From Siphonodentalium dalli (taxonomy: Eukaryota > Mollusca > Scaphopoda > Gadilida > Siphonodentaliidae), in NCBI GenBank assembly GCA_032622095.1, contig CP136062.1:141068351-141132350 (forward strand): a stretch of DNA of 64,000 nucleotides, in the 5' to 3' direction. Below, piece by piece: positions 10,960 to 22,930 of this stretch (position 1 is the first letter of the stretch; each line of letters begins with the position of its first letter). The notes under the pieces are model-generated. The model was given only the letters and a program-made list of their open reading frames with translations, searched no databases and had not been told where the DNA came from. Both the position numbers and the translations under genes were made by a program.

Positions 10960-12043
10960 TGTTACCCTCCTCTCTATTTCCCACCCTTCTGATTGGCCCA
11001 TGTCCTGTCACGTGCCGGGCGACAAATCACACTGTCGCCCGCTGAGCCGGGAGACATTGTTTTTGTCGCCCGCCTGATGTTATATTGCAAGAATATCTCC
11101 AAACACACACTGCAGTAACTCATCTATTTCACATCACTATACGTACTAAAAAATCATAGATCTTATATACCCCACGGATTCGTAATACACGCCAGTTGTG
11201 GTGTTTGCTAATTTGCATATATTTAGTGAACACTAATATTCGAACTTTTAAGTTGATATTTTTATCGGACAAGCGTTATTATTTACTTTTTACATCGAAA
11301 CATCTCGGTGAATCAATTTGTCCATGTCGACATTATGATGCAATATTGAAAGAGAGGATCCCTTGAGGTTGGTTGGTTATACATGTTTGCTGGTAGACAA
11401 CGTAATGCATACGTTTGTCGCGAATGAATGGTACTGTACGCTTATCCTCCGCGATGTCTGCAATGTGATCATAGAAGTATTTTATGTGAGGATCGCCATG
11501 GGCACCGACACATATGAATGTACATTAATGAAATTGACAACTTCCCAATAGCTTTTGGGGAAGACCGCTATGAAATGAACATCGCGAGTAAATTGCGCGC
11601 ACAAGACGACATTGAATATGCCACATTGCAGAAGACGAGAACATACCTATATGGCTTATTGGTTTACATTGCATGGACCGATATTGACGATTTAACCACC
11701 AAATTGATCGTAAATAAACGCGGATTATCAAACGCTTAACAGCTTGACTATCGTTTATGGAACAGAAATGCTATGGGACGATAAGTTTTACTGACAATAT
11801 ACATAATCGGGAAAGAAAGCACTCGTGACTCAGTGCAACATCGTGCGTGTGGATGGCAAGGATTTTATTCTGTGGTATAATCGGATAACAAAACAGTTGT
11901 TGCCCTTCTTCTCGGGAGACATTGAGATTTGTCACCCGCTCGAGAACGGAATGTTTCCCTCGGAGCTTCGCTCCTCGGGAGACATTCCGTTCTCGAGCGG
12001 GTGACAAATCTCAATGTCTCCCTCGACAACGGGCGACAACTGT
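10960..12043. mobile_element. 1.08 kb hairpin-ended element, copy A (nested)
   Basis: The undisturbed right arm of the host element reads ...accataatatatattcc, whereas the left arm has the same sequence split by 1084 bp flanked by ATAATATT (10952-10959 and 12044-12051). This is an 8-bp target duplication. The insert starts TGTTACCCTCCT and ends GGCGACAACTGT with no obvious long terminal inverted repeat. Its last 150 bp form a long hairpin centred on gagcttcgctc (about 11894-12039), with arms containing cccgctcgagaacggaatgt. A near-identical copy is at 26628-27716. Small frames at 11363-11739 are present in both copies but match nothing that I recognise. Confidence 0.85.
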
Positions 12044-12246
12044 ATAATATTCCTTGACGGATATTTTTGTCCGATATCACGTTTTCCCAAATGCCGGTAT
12101 AATCCGGTCAAAGCCAAAACGACGCTAATAACGCAATGTCTGTTTCGAATCAATGAGTGTTATTGCTATTATTACTCCAGCCATGATTATATATGTGCAG
12201 GAGATACTCGGGCTAGGATTCCTCTTATACCTGAGTTGAGGAATAT

Positions 12247-12810
12247 TCGCCCAAATCCAAGATGGCGGCCAAAATGGCCACCAGAAATAGAAAAATCACC
12301 GAAAATCGCTGATTTTAACATCAGTGAGAGTTATTGTCACGACAACTCCACACCTGCTTACTATTGTGGGTTGGGAACACTTAGTTGAATAACTTTCCTT
12401 ATATTGCATCCAAATAAAAGTCCCCCAAATCCAAAATGGCGCCCACAATGGCCGACAAATTTTGAAAAATCACCGAAATTCCCTCATGTTCACATCATTG
12501 GGCATTATTGTCGAGAAAACTCCACACATGCTGACAGTTGAGTTGTAAATACTGAGGTGAAGTAATTACCTTTCATCCCATGCAAGAAATGGTTTTCCAA
12601 ATCTAAGATGGCGGCCAAAATGGCGACCGATATTTGAAAACACGCCTACATTCCTTTACTTTCTTACGATGGGCGTAATGGTTTCGCGAATTCTACCCAC
12701 CATCACATGTTGATATGGAGTATTGGTATGAAGTATTCATTTGAGTTTGTCAATTGATACTCAAGGTCAGGATGGCAGCTAAACTGGAGGCCAGAAATTG
12801 AAAAGAAATC
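12247..12810. repeat. ~172-bp tandem repeat in the left arm (GGCGGCC cores)
   Basis: Four units each carry a core of the form aaatccaagatggcggccaa followed by an inverted partner (aaaatggccacc). The cores fall at about 12253, 12427, 12598 and 12770, giving periods of 174, 171 and 172 bp. The mirrored set lies at 15370-15950. AAGATGGCGGC matches the published YY1 consensus. Whether any protein binds here is inference. Confidence 0.85.
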
Positions 12811-13804
12811 GATATATTCACATACAAATTTCAACTTTTTGTCATAGTATCGATATGTATGGACGAAACTATACACAAACCATATATTAGTTCAACTTAA
12901 AACGTATCAAAACGTATAACATTGATCGGGTCCTTCTGGAAGTACGAAAACCCACACTTAATATAGCGATGTGTCATTTCGAAATCCATTTGATACTTCT
13001 AATGGCCGTAACCGTAAGTGCGCCGAATAACCACATTAGAACAATTACCTGGTTAAAGATTCTGATTTGCCACGTCCTTAATGATCTGGACCAGTTTCCA
13101 TTTCTTTGCCTGATAAATCTAGGTCGCTCACACCGACAAAGTATTCAACACTTCCTGTGAGAAGGGTCCCTTTAATCATAACGTTTCAAACAATTAATTT
13201 CCCGGTGTCTGGCTTAAGATTTTAGATGCTTGCTAAATATGGGATTTGTTCGTCATCTTGAACTAGAAAGGCATATGGTCGATAAGTATACAAGCTTACA
13301 GAAGGTCATCTCTATGTATGTCTTTCTCATACCCCGTGGGGATAATGATATGTATACATGGCGAACTTCCCAGTTAACTAGTCACTTCGCAATAGATGGT
13401 TCAACTCACAAACTTAGCGAACGTATTGGCATACGTGGACAACTTCGGCAGTGTTTCGGAGGTAGCTAGCTGTCTCATTCCCTTGGACAGATGCCTATCT
13501 GCTAAGGAGAAGACCATAATGTACCGACTACCCACACTTCTTGATCATGATCCTAAGCAAACTGTGTGACGTCCCGCAGTCGTATCGTCGAATAGCTCCC
13601 AGCAGAGAAGAACAATACTCGCGGTGCTAATTTGTGGACATGCGCCATGACAGTGGGAATGAAATGGGCCACGGTATACAACCCTACACCAGGTGCATGT
13701 TTCAATATAGAATGTCATGCGTGTTGGTCTTTTTGGTGTGGTAAGATTGTATTTCCACATCCGTTTCAAGGCCGTTCTGAATCAACATGACCAGACGTAT
13801 AATT

Positions 13805-14355
13805 TTGTCTGGATAATACTATCATAGCCAGTCGGATGGGCTAAAGGATAATGTCTTTATGGAATGAAGGTATGCATTGTTGTTATGATCTCTCAGGGTT
13901 AGTGTCAGATGTGGACGCTATTATTCAAGAAAATGTCAGGAACTGTGGTGCATTTATTTCACTGTGTGTTTAAAGAACAATTTATAGTCTCGATGGCATT
14001 GGATGTGGACGTTGGTGAACGTGACCTTTATGATCATATAGCTTTATATTATATAACTTTAGAATATAGTAGTTAAGATGTCTCATGCAGGACAATGGTT
14101 TTGAATGGTGATGTTACCAATAAATCACTTGTTGTACCCAACGTTGGTTAAACTGAATGCAAGATCTCATCAAAGTAACATTCCTCTAGATGTTCTTCGC
14201 GTTGAACATTTCACCCTTGTGTTGATGGCATTGTACTTTCTTGAACCATACCGACCACCGCCCAGCGTGAGTATGACATATTATCGGTAACTATCAAATG
14301 CATCGTCCTGAAGACTACATCCCAGTCTGGTGGGGCTTATATAGTAGTAGCCAAT
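13805..14355. other. Unique loop of giant foldback element, copy 1
   Basis: This is the only part of the element with no complementary partner in the same copy. It is shared, in reverse orientation, with copy 2 (about 43812-44950 less an insertion), so it belongs to the element. It gives the element an orientation. I see no intact open frame common to both copies. Confidence 0.75.
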
Positions 14356-15369
14356 GGTACACGTCTGGTTCGTTGATTAAGAACGGCTTCCAAGCGGATT
14401 GAAAGATACAATCTTAGCATACAAGGAAAGCAAAGCCACATGAGATCATGTCTGAATCTAAAACATACCCAAAGAAGGGGCGGTGCAGTCATGGTCCAAT
14501 TTCATTTCCACTATCATGACACATGCCCACAAACTAGCACAGCATGTATTGTTAGTATCTGCTTGGATCTGTACGGTGAGACGATTGATGGACGCCACCA
14601 GGACTGTTCTTATGGTCATGGTCAAGAAGTGTGGGTATATTATGCATTATGGTCTTCTACGCCATAGCAGAAAGGCATCCGTCAAATGTTAGGCTTTCAA
14701 CATTCGAAGCCATATACAGAAGTTGTCCGGCTACGTCAGTACGTGAATATGTGAATTGATGAACCATATATTGAGAAGTGGCTGGATGGGAAGATCACCA
14801 GATGTACAGTTTGTTATCCACATTAGATAACCAAATCTGAAAAATATCCCATATGTAGCATCTGAATTATACCATAAGCTACCACGAATGAAGCTCGCCA
14901 AGAATAAGGATAAGAATTCTCAGCTTTCGAGACAAACACGTGAGCTTGACACCGGCATATGTGTTGTTTGAAACATTCCGATTAGTGGGACCCTTCTACC
15001 AAGAAGTGTAGAAAACTGTGTTGGAGTGAGCGAGATAGATTAATGTGACGAGACGGATGCTGATCCAGATAATGCTGAATGTGGCAAATCAGAATAAGCT
15101 CAGGTACTGTTGTTTTGATTCTTGGAAGTCATAATATGACTATTCGGCGCACCCATATACGGTTACGACCATTATGGGCGCTTAGTGGAGAATGGATTTC
15201 TAAATGCCACATCGCGATTATTGTGGGTTTTCATCATTCCAGAAGGCGACGACCTATGTTGGAACTAATAGATGGCTTATGTACCGTTTCGTCCAATGCA
15301 TACATATTGATATTATGACAAAAAGTTGAAATTAGTATGTGACAATTTCGACTTCTTTTCAATTTCTGG

Positions 15370-15950
15370 CCGCCAGTTTGGCAGTCATCTTGATTGTGAG
15401 AGTTGGCCAAACTCAAATGAATACTTCATATCAATGTTCCATATGAATACTTCATATCAATGTTCCATATGGGTAGAATTCAAGTAACAATAACACCCAT
15501 AGTAAGAAAGTAAAGGAATGTAAGCTTGTTTTCAAAGTTCGGACACCATTTTGGCCGCCATCTTCGATTTGGAAAACAATTTCCTTCATCAGATGCAAGG
15601 TAATTACTTCACCTCAGTATTTACAACTTAACTGTCAGCATGTGTGGAGTTTTCTCGGCAATAATGCCCAATGATGTGAACATGAGGGAATTTCGGTGAT
15701 TTTTCAAAATTTGTCGGCCATTGTGGGCGCCATTTTGGATTTGGGGGACTTTTATTTGGATGCAATATAAGGACAGTTATTCGACTAAGTGTTCCCAACT
15801 CACAATAGTAAGCAGGTGTGGAGTTGTCGTGACAATAACTTTCACTGATGTTAAAATCAGCGATTTTCGGCGATTTTTCTATTTCTGGTGGCCATTTTGG
15901 CCGCCATCTTGGATTTGGGTGAATATTCCTCAACTCAGGTATAAGAGGAA
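15370..15950. repeat. ~172-bp tandem repeat in the right arm (mirror of 12247-12810)
   Basis: The same units appear in reverse complement (cores such as ggccgccatcttggatttgg near 15898 and ggcgccattttggatttggg near 15726). A short local duplication (catatgaatacttcatatca) at 15420-15470 is specific to this arm. Confidence 0.83.
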
Positions 15951-16584
15951 TCCTAGCCCGAGTATCTCCTGCACATATATAATCATGGCTGGAGTAATAA
16001 TAGCAATAACACTCATTGATTCGAAACAGACATTGCGTTATTAGCGTCGTTTTGGCTTTGACCGGATTATACCGGCATTTGGGAAAACGTGATATCGGAC
16101 CAAAATATCCGTCAAGGAATATATATTATGGTCCTCGTGCGTTCGCCAATGACTCTTCTAGACGATAAATGTATAAAATCGCGTCAAGGTGCCAATATTT
16201 TCCCACAGAGACAAACGAAAGGTGGTGAAATGTCCGAAAAATATCAAATTTTCACATTTCGGCGGCCATCTTGGCCGCCATATTGGATTTTTTGTGTCGG
16301 ATTTTTGGCTAATTTGTAAGGGTTGTATATTACCATAACGAATCGAACGGAAAACAAGACCGCATGTGACATCATCGTTACTATAACGGCGATCAAAGAA
16401 ACCTGGTGCATATAACAAAAATGGCCGCCATGATGGACGCCATCTTGTCTGGAGTCTCTGCGGCCACTTTTTTTTCTTGTTAACAAGTGAAAAAAATTAG
16501 AGGAGACCTTAAGGAAGAAAATTAGTGGGGTGAAGTTAAGTCCTGGGGGGGGGGGTGCAGAGGTCTACCAATATCTCCTGGACT

Positions 16585-16923
16585 ATATTGGCCACAAAAC
16601 GGAACAGAGTGCTTTTTTTAGATTGGTCATACATCAATGATGACCAATCTAATAAAACACTTGTAAATTTGACATATAATTAGAATCAATATATTATTAC
16701 TGCACATTTAATTAAATTTTAAGTTTTAACTGCAATATTTAAAAATGAGTTTACTAATAGTACTAGTAGGCCTAATAGTACTTTAACCTATTCACGGAAT
16801 TACAGAAGAGCAGGTGTATTACTGTATACAACTACTGAACTAATGGTTTATATGGTAGTTTTCAATGAGGAATTTGAGTCCGAATTTCATGGTGCATGCT
16901 GATTTTTTTTACAAAAGGGCCCA
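16585..16923. other. Spacer with a small hairpin
   Basis: AT-rich sequence between two transposons. It contains a short perfect hairpin, agattggtcat / atgaccaatct, at about 16619-16650. No gene is seen. Confidence 0.5.
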
Positions 16924-17342
16924 AGTTTATGGGAGGCCAAATTCACATTTAATAATGAATTGCGCTTAAAAGGCTTAAGCCTTAAGCGCAATTCATGGTT
17001 ATATGTAACTAAACACCCCTGGTGAATAAATAGGTTTATCCATAACTTAACCTTAACTCCTGTTGACATTTCGCCTCTTGGTTTCATTGATTTGGATGGG
17101 TAGGGAGCTAGCCCAACTTCTTTATCAAAATGACTGACTTGCAATAGTATCACCTTCTGTTTTAGTTGGAGCGACTCGTGATAGCATTATATTATCTTCG
17201 GTATATTATACTATATATTAGTTGGGGCTACTTGCAATAGCATTACTTTCTGTATTAGTCGGGGTGACTTTGATTTTCTTCAATTTTCAAGTATACAGGC
17301 ACACCATATGAGGGAAGCAACTTCAAGCAAGCCCTCGGTGAC

Positions 17343-18588
17343 GCTGAAATGGTCACTGTCACCCCCTTTCGTTCAGTTGGGTACCCAGCTTTTTGTCCCC
17401 CGACGTTTCCGTCGGAGGACTATAGAAATGACCCTCGTCCGTCCGTGCGTCCGTGCGTCCGTGTGTCCGTGCGTCCGAGATTGGGTACCTTCATGGTGTA
17501 ATCAACTCCTCCTACAGTTTTAAACGTAGAGATTTGAAACTCTGGGATATTGTTCCTAACATGTTGGTGATTTGCAACATCTATAAAGCTAATCAAAAAT
17601 ATAATTTTTTCCATATTTTTGGGGGGGTTTTCGACTTAGAAAATTTGGAACATTTTTGCCTTTTGGATGAGATTGGGTACCTTCATGGTGTAATCAACTC
17701 CTCCTACAGTTTTAAATGTAGAGATTTGAAACTCTGGGATATTGTTCCTAACATGTTGGTGATTTGCAACATCTATATAGCTAATCAAAAATATCATTTT
17801 TTCCATATTTTTGGGGGGTTTTCGACTTAGAAAATTTTGAACATTTTTGCCTTTTGGATGAGATTGGGTACCTTCATGGTGTAATCAACTCCTCCTACAG
17901 TTTTAAATGTAGAGATTTGAAACTCTGGGATATTGTTCCTAACATGTTGGTGATTTGCAACATCTATATAGCTAATACAAAAATATCATTTTTTTCGTGT
18001 TTGCATGCATTTGTTCATCGGGTTGTTTTGTCCAAGAAATTTTGCGGTGGTTTGCAACATCTATATACTGTATAACATTGTTGCAAATAGTATCCTACAA
18101 ACAAATCCAATCATGAAGTTTACCACTCGAGTCGGGGGACATGTGGTCTGCGACCTTTTATTAAAATTTACAGTTGGGTACCCAGCTTTTATAAAATTTA
18201 CAGTTGGGTACCCAGCTTTATGAAATCTCACACAGAACGTGATTTATTAATTATTTGATTGCCGTTTGTTTTTTTTCCAAATGAACCTGTTAAGTTTACG
18301 ATGCTTGAAATATATTAACAGCGGAAAAGAATTGTAGATCTTGCAGATCGACTACTGTACTGAAGTGTTCCCCTATCGTATTGCGATAATTGCCAACCAA
18401 CCCCTGGAGCACGGAAAAGCTACAAACGTTGTCGGCCATGTTGAATTAAAGGTCACGTGTAACATTGGCGAGATTTCATAAAGCTGGGTACCCAACTGTA
18501 AATTTTATAAAAGCTGGGTACCCAACTGTAAATTTTAAAAAGCTGGGTACCCAACTGAACGAAAGGGGGTGACAGTGACCATTTCAGC
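17343..18588. mobile_element. TIR element with 9-bp target duplication, MULE-like
   Basis: Inverted ends of about 50 bp (GCTGAAATGGTCACTGTCAC ... and its complement) are flanked by CTCGGTGAC at 17334-17342 and 18589-18597. Subterminal copies of AGCTGGGTACCCAACTG occur five times (one left, two at 18173-18220 in one orientation, the rest near 18480-18556). A 9-bp duplication and long TIRs suggest a Mutator-like non-autonomous element; this is inference from structure only. Confidence 0.82.
17395..18140. mobile_element. Innermost element with GTCCCCCGAC ends and ~191-bp tandem repeats
   Basis: It begins GTCCCCCGACGTTTCCGTCG and ends GTCGGGGGAC. It contains a CCGTCCGTGCGTCC microsatellite (17440-17476) and nearly three tandem units starting gagattgggtaccttcatgg at 17477, 17669 and 17860 (periods 192 and 191). 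The tandem units give repeated small open frames that I take to be fortuitous. No clean target duplication was found, so the right end may extend slightly beyond 18140. Confidence 0.7.
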
Positions 18589-19292
18589 CTCGGTGACACC
18601 ACATTCATACTATATGATATGACCATGGAAATACTATTGATTTGTGCAAGAGATGCTGATTTAATAAAAAAAACTAGAGCTCGAGGACTGAGACACCAAA
18701 GCTCCAGGAATGAGACACCAATTATTTTGCACAGGGATGCTGATAATATGAAAATAGGGGTTTTTTTTCCCCTGATTTAACTCAATAAGTAAACCATATG
18801 AGGTAAGCAAGCCCTCATGCAGTGACACCACATGCATGCTGTAGTATATGACCATAGTAAGGGCCCAAATCTGTGCAAAAATACATTAAAAAACAACATA
18901 CAAAAAATTACTAGAGTTCCGGGAAGGAGACATCAATTCTTTGGATATAGGGTTGCTGATAATATGTAATTAGGGATTATCATTGTTGAACACATACTCA
19001 CAGTTGGCTGTTGAGTACCCAGGCTAATTAAAACAGGTTAAAATTAGCCCATTGCTCCTCTTTTGTTGCTAGGTGATACACCAGGTCATGCCAATAGTTT
19101 ATGGGTAGGTTAGATAGTAGTCACAATTACGCTTAAGCGCAATTAATTGCGCTTAAGCGCAATTCATTACGCTTAAGTGTAAATGCCCTATTTGTGCTTT
19201 AAGCACAATATGTGGTATTTGCGCTTAAGCGCAATTATTTGCGCTTATTTGCAATTCATTATTAAATGTGAATTTGCCCTCTCATACAAGTT

Positions 19293-21957
19293 AGGGTTTT
19301 AAATTTTAGCCTTTAGTTTAGGGGATAAACCCCAAATTTCCAATTTGGGGATATACGGGTTTCAACCATTTGCACCCAGATTTCACCCAATTTTTTGGTT
19401 CAACCCTGTTTCCCAGATTGTACTCCCACAAACTCTTTTTTTTTCTCTCCCAAATAAGTTTAATTTACTATTCAATAATATTGATAATCATTGTTCCATT
19501 TAAAAACATTTTTAAGTGCTAAAATAAGGGTCTCACTCTCAGGGGCCTGAACCCCAATTTTGTGTTGAAAACCCTTTGGTCAAAATTAGACCTCCTAATT
19601 AAATAATTTTTCTCTCTCATTCACTTCAATTTAGTAGTAATTATCATTTATAGTATTTGTCTGATAGATTTTGGACAAATTGTCATAAAAATAGGGTTTA
19701 TTCAGAGTCAGAACCCCAATTTAATGAATAAACACATGTTTTGTTGATCAAAATCTGTAATAATATATCATATAATCACTCTTACGAATTTCGGGACAAC
19801 CCGCCCTCATTTATCGGGACAACCCGTCCCCAAAATAGCACATTGCTCCACCAGCGCAGTTCCCATCAAGAAATGGTTATATTATATATTCGAGTCTCCC
19901 AAGTCCTTCCAACTGCATGTTTTGTAGATTTTATTTTCCTGCTTTACAGAAGAAATTTAATCATTTACAAATTTCCAGGATTCACTAAAGATGGATTATC
20001 TCTTCCTCTAACATGTGTTGTATAGTTTACTGGTTATAAAATTATAAAAATAAGCCGGAGATACCATTAAAATACTGGAAATTGATTGTATACTATTATA
20101 ATACTAATTGATAGAAGTGTTTCCAGGCAAGGGTCTTCGATTCATATTTATTATGTTATACACAGGAAACTATAAAATAATTGTTACAGAAAGAGATAAT
20201 TATTAATCCATCTGTTAGAGTAAGGATTTTTCAAGTTGTGTGTTTTCAAGAATGGGAGTGTATCACACTGAGCCAAATTCAATATATGATGGTCAGATAT
20301 TTCAAAAACTAGAAATTTTTTGTACAGCCTTTTCATTGTTTTAGTAATTTTCTGACTACAATGTAGATTGTGTACAAAACATGATTTCTTTATTAGTCTA
20401 TGATGAAGACAAAACTATTTTTGAACAAATTGTGTGTTAGACTTACAAACTGAAGGGATTTCCAAACACCTTGCGATGCTATATTTTTACAATTTAAAGT
20501 GTTCTAAGAGGAAAGTTCAAATAATTTTGCACATTTCATGACTGGAGCTTCCTGAAATTTTGCAAAAACACTATACCAATGCATTCTCTTATATATGCCA
20601 GTCTCCCATTGGCAGACTCACATATTTAAGAGAATTCATTGACCTAACAACATTTATCTTGACTATGCAAGCCAGTGCATTCTTTTATATATACAAGGTG
20701 CCATATGGGAGACCATTATTTATGATTAATCCTTCCATAACTGGAGCTTCATGAATTTTTTTGAAAACCTGTGCCAATGCATTCTCTTATATATGCGAGT
20801 CTCCCATAGGATGCCTTGCATATATAAGAGAATGCATTAAGCTAACAATACTTGTATTGAACTTCTAAGCCAGTGCACTCTCTACTGATTGTTTTTTTCT
20901 ATTTATGCCCCAACATTTGTTAAACAGACAAAAATTCAAAAAAATGTCATTTTTGGAAAAGTATCATGACTGAAGGATTAATCTCAGTCATAAGTTAATT
21001 TTAATCACCAAAAACACCAAAACAAATGCCATGAGAAAAGCAGGGTATATGGATTTAAATTATTTCAATTTGCTCTGGAGGGGGGGGGGGGGGGTGTTAA
21101 TATATATTCAGACACGTATGTTACTTTTTTACCTTTGACCATTTCTGCAATTCACCCAGCCCCGCAACCAATTTCTTTCCCTCTTTACAACTGTTTTCCC
21201 CAAGCATTTTTCAACACCCCTCCTCATCTGTCTGTCTGAATATATATGTGGAGATTCTATGAGGAAAACAAATATTTTTTTCCTCACAGAAACCCCACTG
21301 TGAAAATATTTCAGTGAATTTTGTGTTAACTAAAGCTATTGTTCTTGTTTAATATTACAGTTTTCACCACTTTTACATGAAATATTGCTCGATTGGCTTA
21401 AAGATGGATCATCTCTTCCTAAATTGTTTTCTATAATTTCTAGGGTATAAAATAATAATGATAAGTCAAGTTGTCAAAGACACCAGTCCAGAAACGCTTC
21501 TATCATTTAATATTACAACTGATTGATAATCAGTTGGGACAATCTTTTTTTACTATTTTCCTGCTTGCTATGCTCCGAACGTTTTCTCAAGCAGTAAAAT
21601 GTCACAAATTATTTGTAGGTATACTAGTATATATACCAGAAAATTCAAAATAGAATGAACAGTAATTGATTGAAGCATTTCCGGACATTATTTTATACCC
21701 AGGAAAATATATAAAACTTGTAATAAGAATATATAGACCATCTTTAAACTGTAATCAAAATATGAAACAGAGATTATTCCTTAAGAAATAATTTCAAGAG
21801 AGGGCACTGATTTTCTAACCTTTCAACTCAATCAACCTATATAATTAGGAGGCACAAGTTTGAAGTCAGAATCACTGAGTGCATTCTATTTACAACCGAA
21901 GGGGTTCAGAAACTTTTTTTTTAAACTCAATATACATGTGATTGGTATATACACATG
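19293..21957. other. AT-rich intergenic DNA with MITE remnants
   Basis: No exon is recognised. The stretch 20530-20985 contains repeats of the actggagctt / gcattctcttatatatg type in both orientations, related to the MITE at 53976-54216. A G homopolymer lies at 21079-21094. The rest shows no structure that I can support. Confidence 0.5.
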
Positions 21958-21959
21958 TA

Positions 21960-22109
21960 CAGTAATGCTCTAATTAATCGACCTCTTAACCAAAGCAGAA
22001 TTATGGGTAACTTTTCAGGATTTAGTCGGAAATATATTTCCGACTAAATCCTGAAATGTTACCCATAATTCTGCTTTGGTTAAGAGGTCGATTAATTAGA
22101 GCATTACTG
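21960..22109. mobile_element. 150-bp palindromic MITE, TA-flanked
   Basis: A nearly perfect palindrome with ends CAGTAATGCTCTAATTAATC and its complement is flanked by TA at 21958-21959 and 22110-22111, centred near 22035 (gaaatatatttc). CAGTA-type ends and TA duplication fit a Tc1/mariner-pogo class MITE. It has no coding capacity. Confidence 0.88.
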
Positions 22110-22573
22110 TATGTACTGATAACCTATTTTAGTATGAAATTTTCTCCAGTCTTCATATATGCTATTACCATACGCTTGTGTATATATGCATTTTGTTATG
22201 AGAGGCCAAAAGTAACAATTATCGGTGAATCACTCATCCATAGAGAACCAGGTTCATTTTAACTTCAGACTGTCAGCGAGGTGGCGACGATGTCACAGTG
22301 GGGTTGTCTCCCCCCCCCATAAATGTTTCCTTCCAAGTGGCCAGTTTCATACCGGTATAATCTGGATGAATCGTATCATTTAGTATAAGGTATATTGCAG
22401 TCTGATAGATATCCAGACTCGTATTAAAGAAAGAAATGAAACACGGTCTAATTTTATTTAGACTGGGTCTATTGATATGTTTTTTTTTAAATAACGTGAA
22501 CTTTGTCACAATTTGGGATTTAAAAAAAAATAAAATGTGTCCAATTGGCGCGTTGTCATCAGATAACTTAATA

Positions 22574-22793
22574 CAGTAATGCCCAAAGTAATTAAGTAAT
22601 TGACTACTTAACCACAGCAGAATTATGGGTAATTTTTCAGGATTTAGTTGGAAATATGGATTGTTGCCATTCATCGGAAAGCTCTCGACGAGAGCTTTCC
22701 AACGAATAGCAACAAGCCATATTTCCAACTAAATCCTGAATTATTTTCCATAATCCTGGTGTGGTTAAGGGGTCATTACTTTGGGTATTACTG
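22574..22793. mobile_element. 220-bp palindromic MITE, same family as 21960-22109
   Basis: Its ends CAGTAATGCCCAAAGTAAT / ATTACTTTGGGTATTACTG are flanked by TA on both sides. It shares the internal block cagcagaattatgggtaat and atttagttggaaatat with its neighbour. It has a longer centre, gagagctttcc palindrome at about 22676-22702. Together the pair is one diverged family. Confidence 0.85.
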
Positions 22794-22930
22794 TATGTTC
22801 TTTTTCAAAGGATTTTTTTCAAAAGCAACGCATGACAGTTGTGGGAAACGACAAAACATGTGGTGAGAAATGGCCAAATATATGGTGCGAAACAACCAAA
22901 CACGTGGGGCAAAGTGTATGAAACAACAAT

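Larger units (their letters stand above)
10495..16584. mobile_element. Giant foldback element, copy 1 (about 5.0 kb plus an insertion)
   Basis: The element begins AGTCCAGGAGATATTGG and ends with the reverse complement CCAATATCTCCTGGACT. It is flanked by ATATT at 10490-10494 and 16585-16589, a likely 5-bp target duplication. The two ends stay complementary for almost the whole element: a left arm of about 2.2 kb (10495-13804 less the 1.08 kb insertion), a loop of about 0.55 kb (13805-14355), and a right arm of about 2.23 kb (14356-16584). Arm pairing can be followed from the G/C homopolymer near each end, through the AAGATGGCGGCC repeats, to aagattgtat / atacaatctt at the edge of the loop. No protein-coding region is recognised, so it is presumably non-autonomous. 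A second copy in the opposite orientation lies at 39325-48137. Confidence 0.9.
16924..19292. mobile_element. TIR element with CTTAAGCGC repeats, host to nested insertions
   Basis: The ends are inverted copies: left agtttatgggaggccaaatt then cacatttaataatgaattg, and right the reverse complement ending near 19292. Internal to both ends are palindromic blocks ttgcgcttaagcgcaatt (16963-16994 and 19128-19255). The middle is interrupted by the element at 17343-18588. A related smaller element is at 22931-23370. No transposase is recognised. Confidence 0.7.

Noticed and set aside
12014-12388. Domesticated protein in the giant foldback arm
   Set aside because: The frame is lost in some arms and is explained by the ~172-bp repeat; retained only as a finding to test.
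17453-18075. ORFs of 125 and 73 codons sharing the peptide GYLHGVINSSYSF
   Set aside because: They read through the ~191-bp tandem units and a CCGTCCGTG microsatellite; not a gene.
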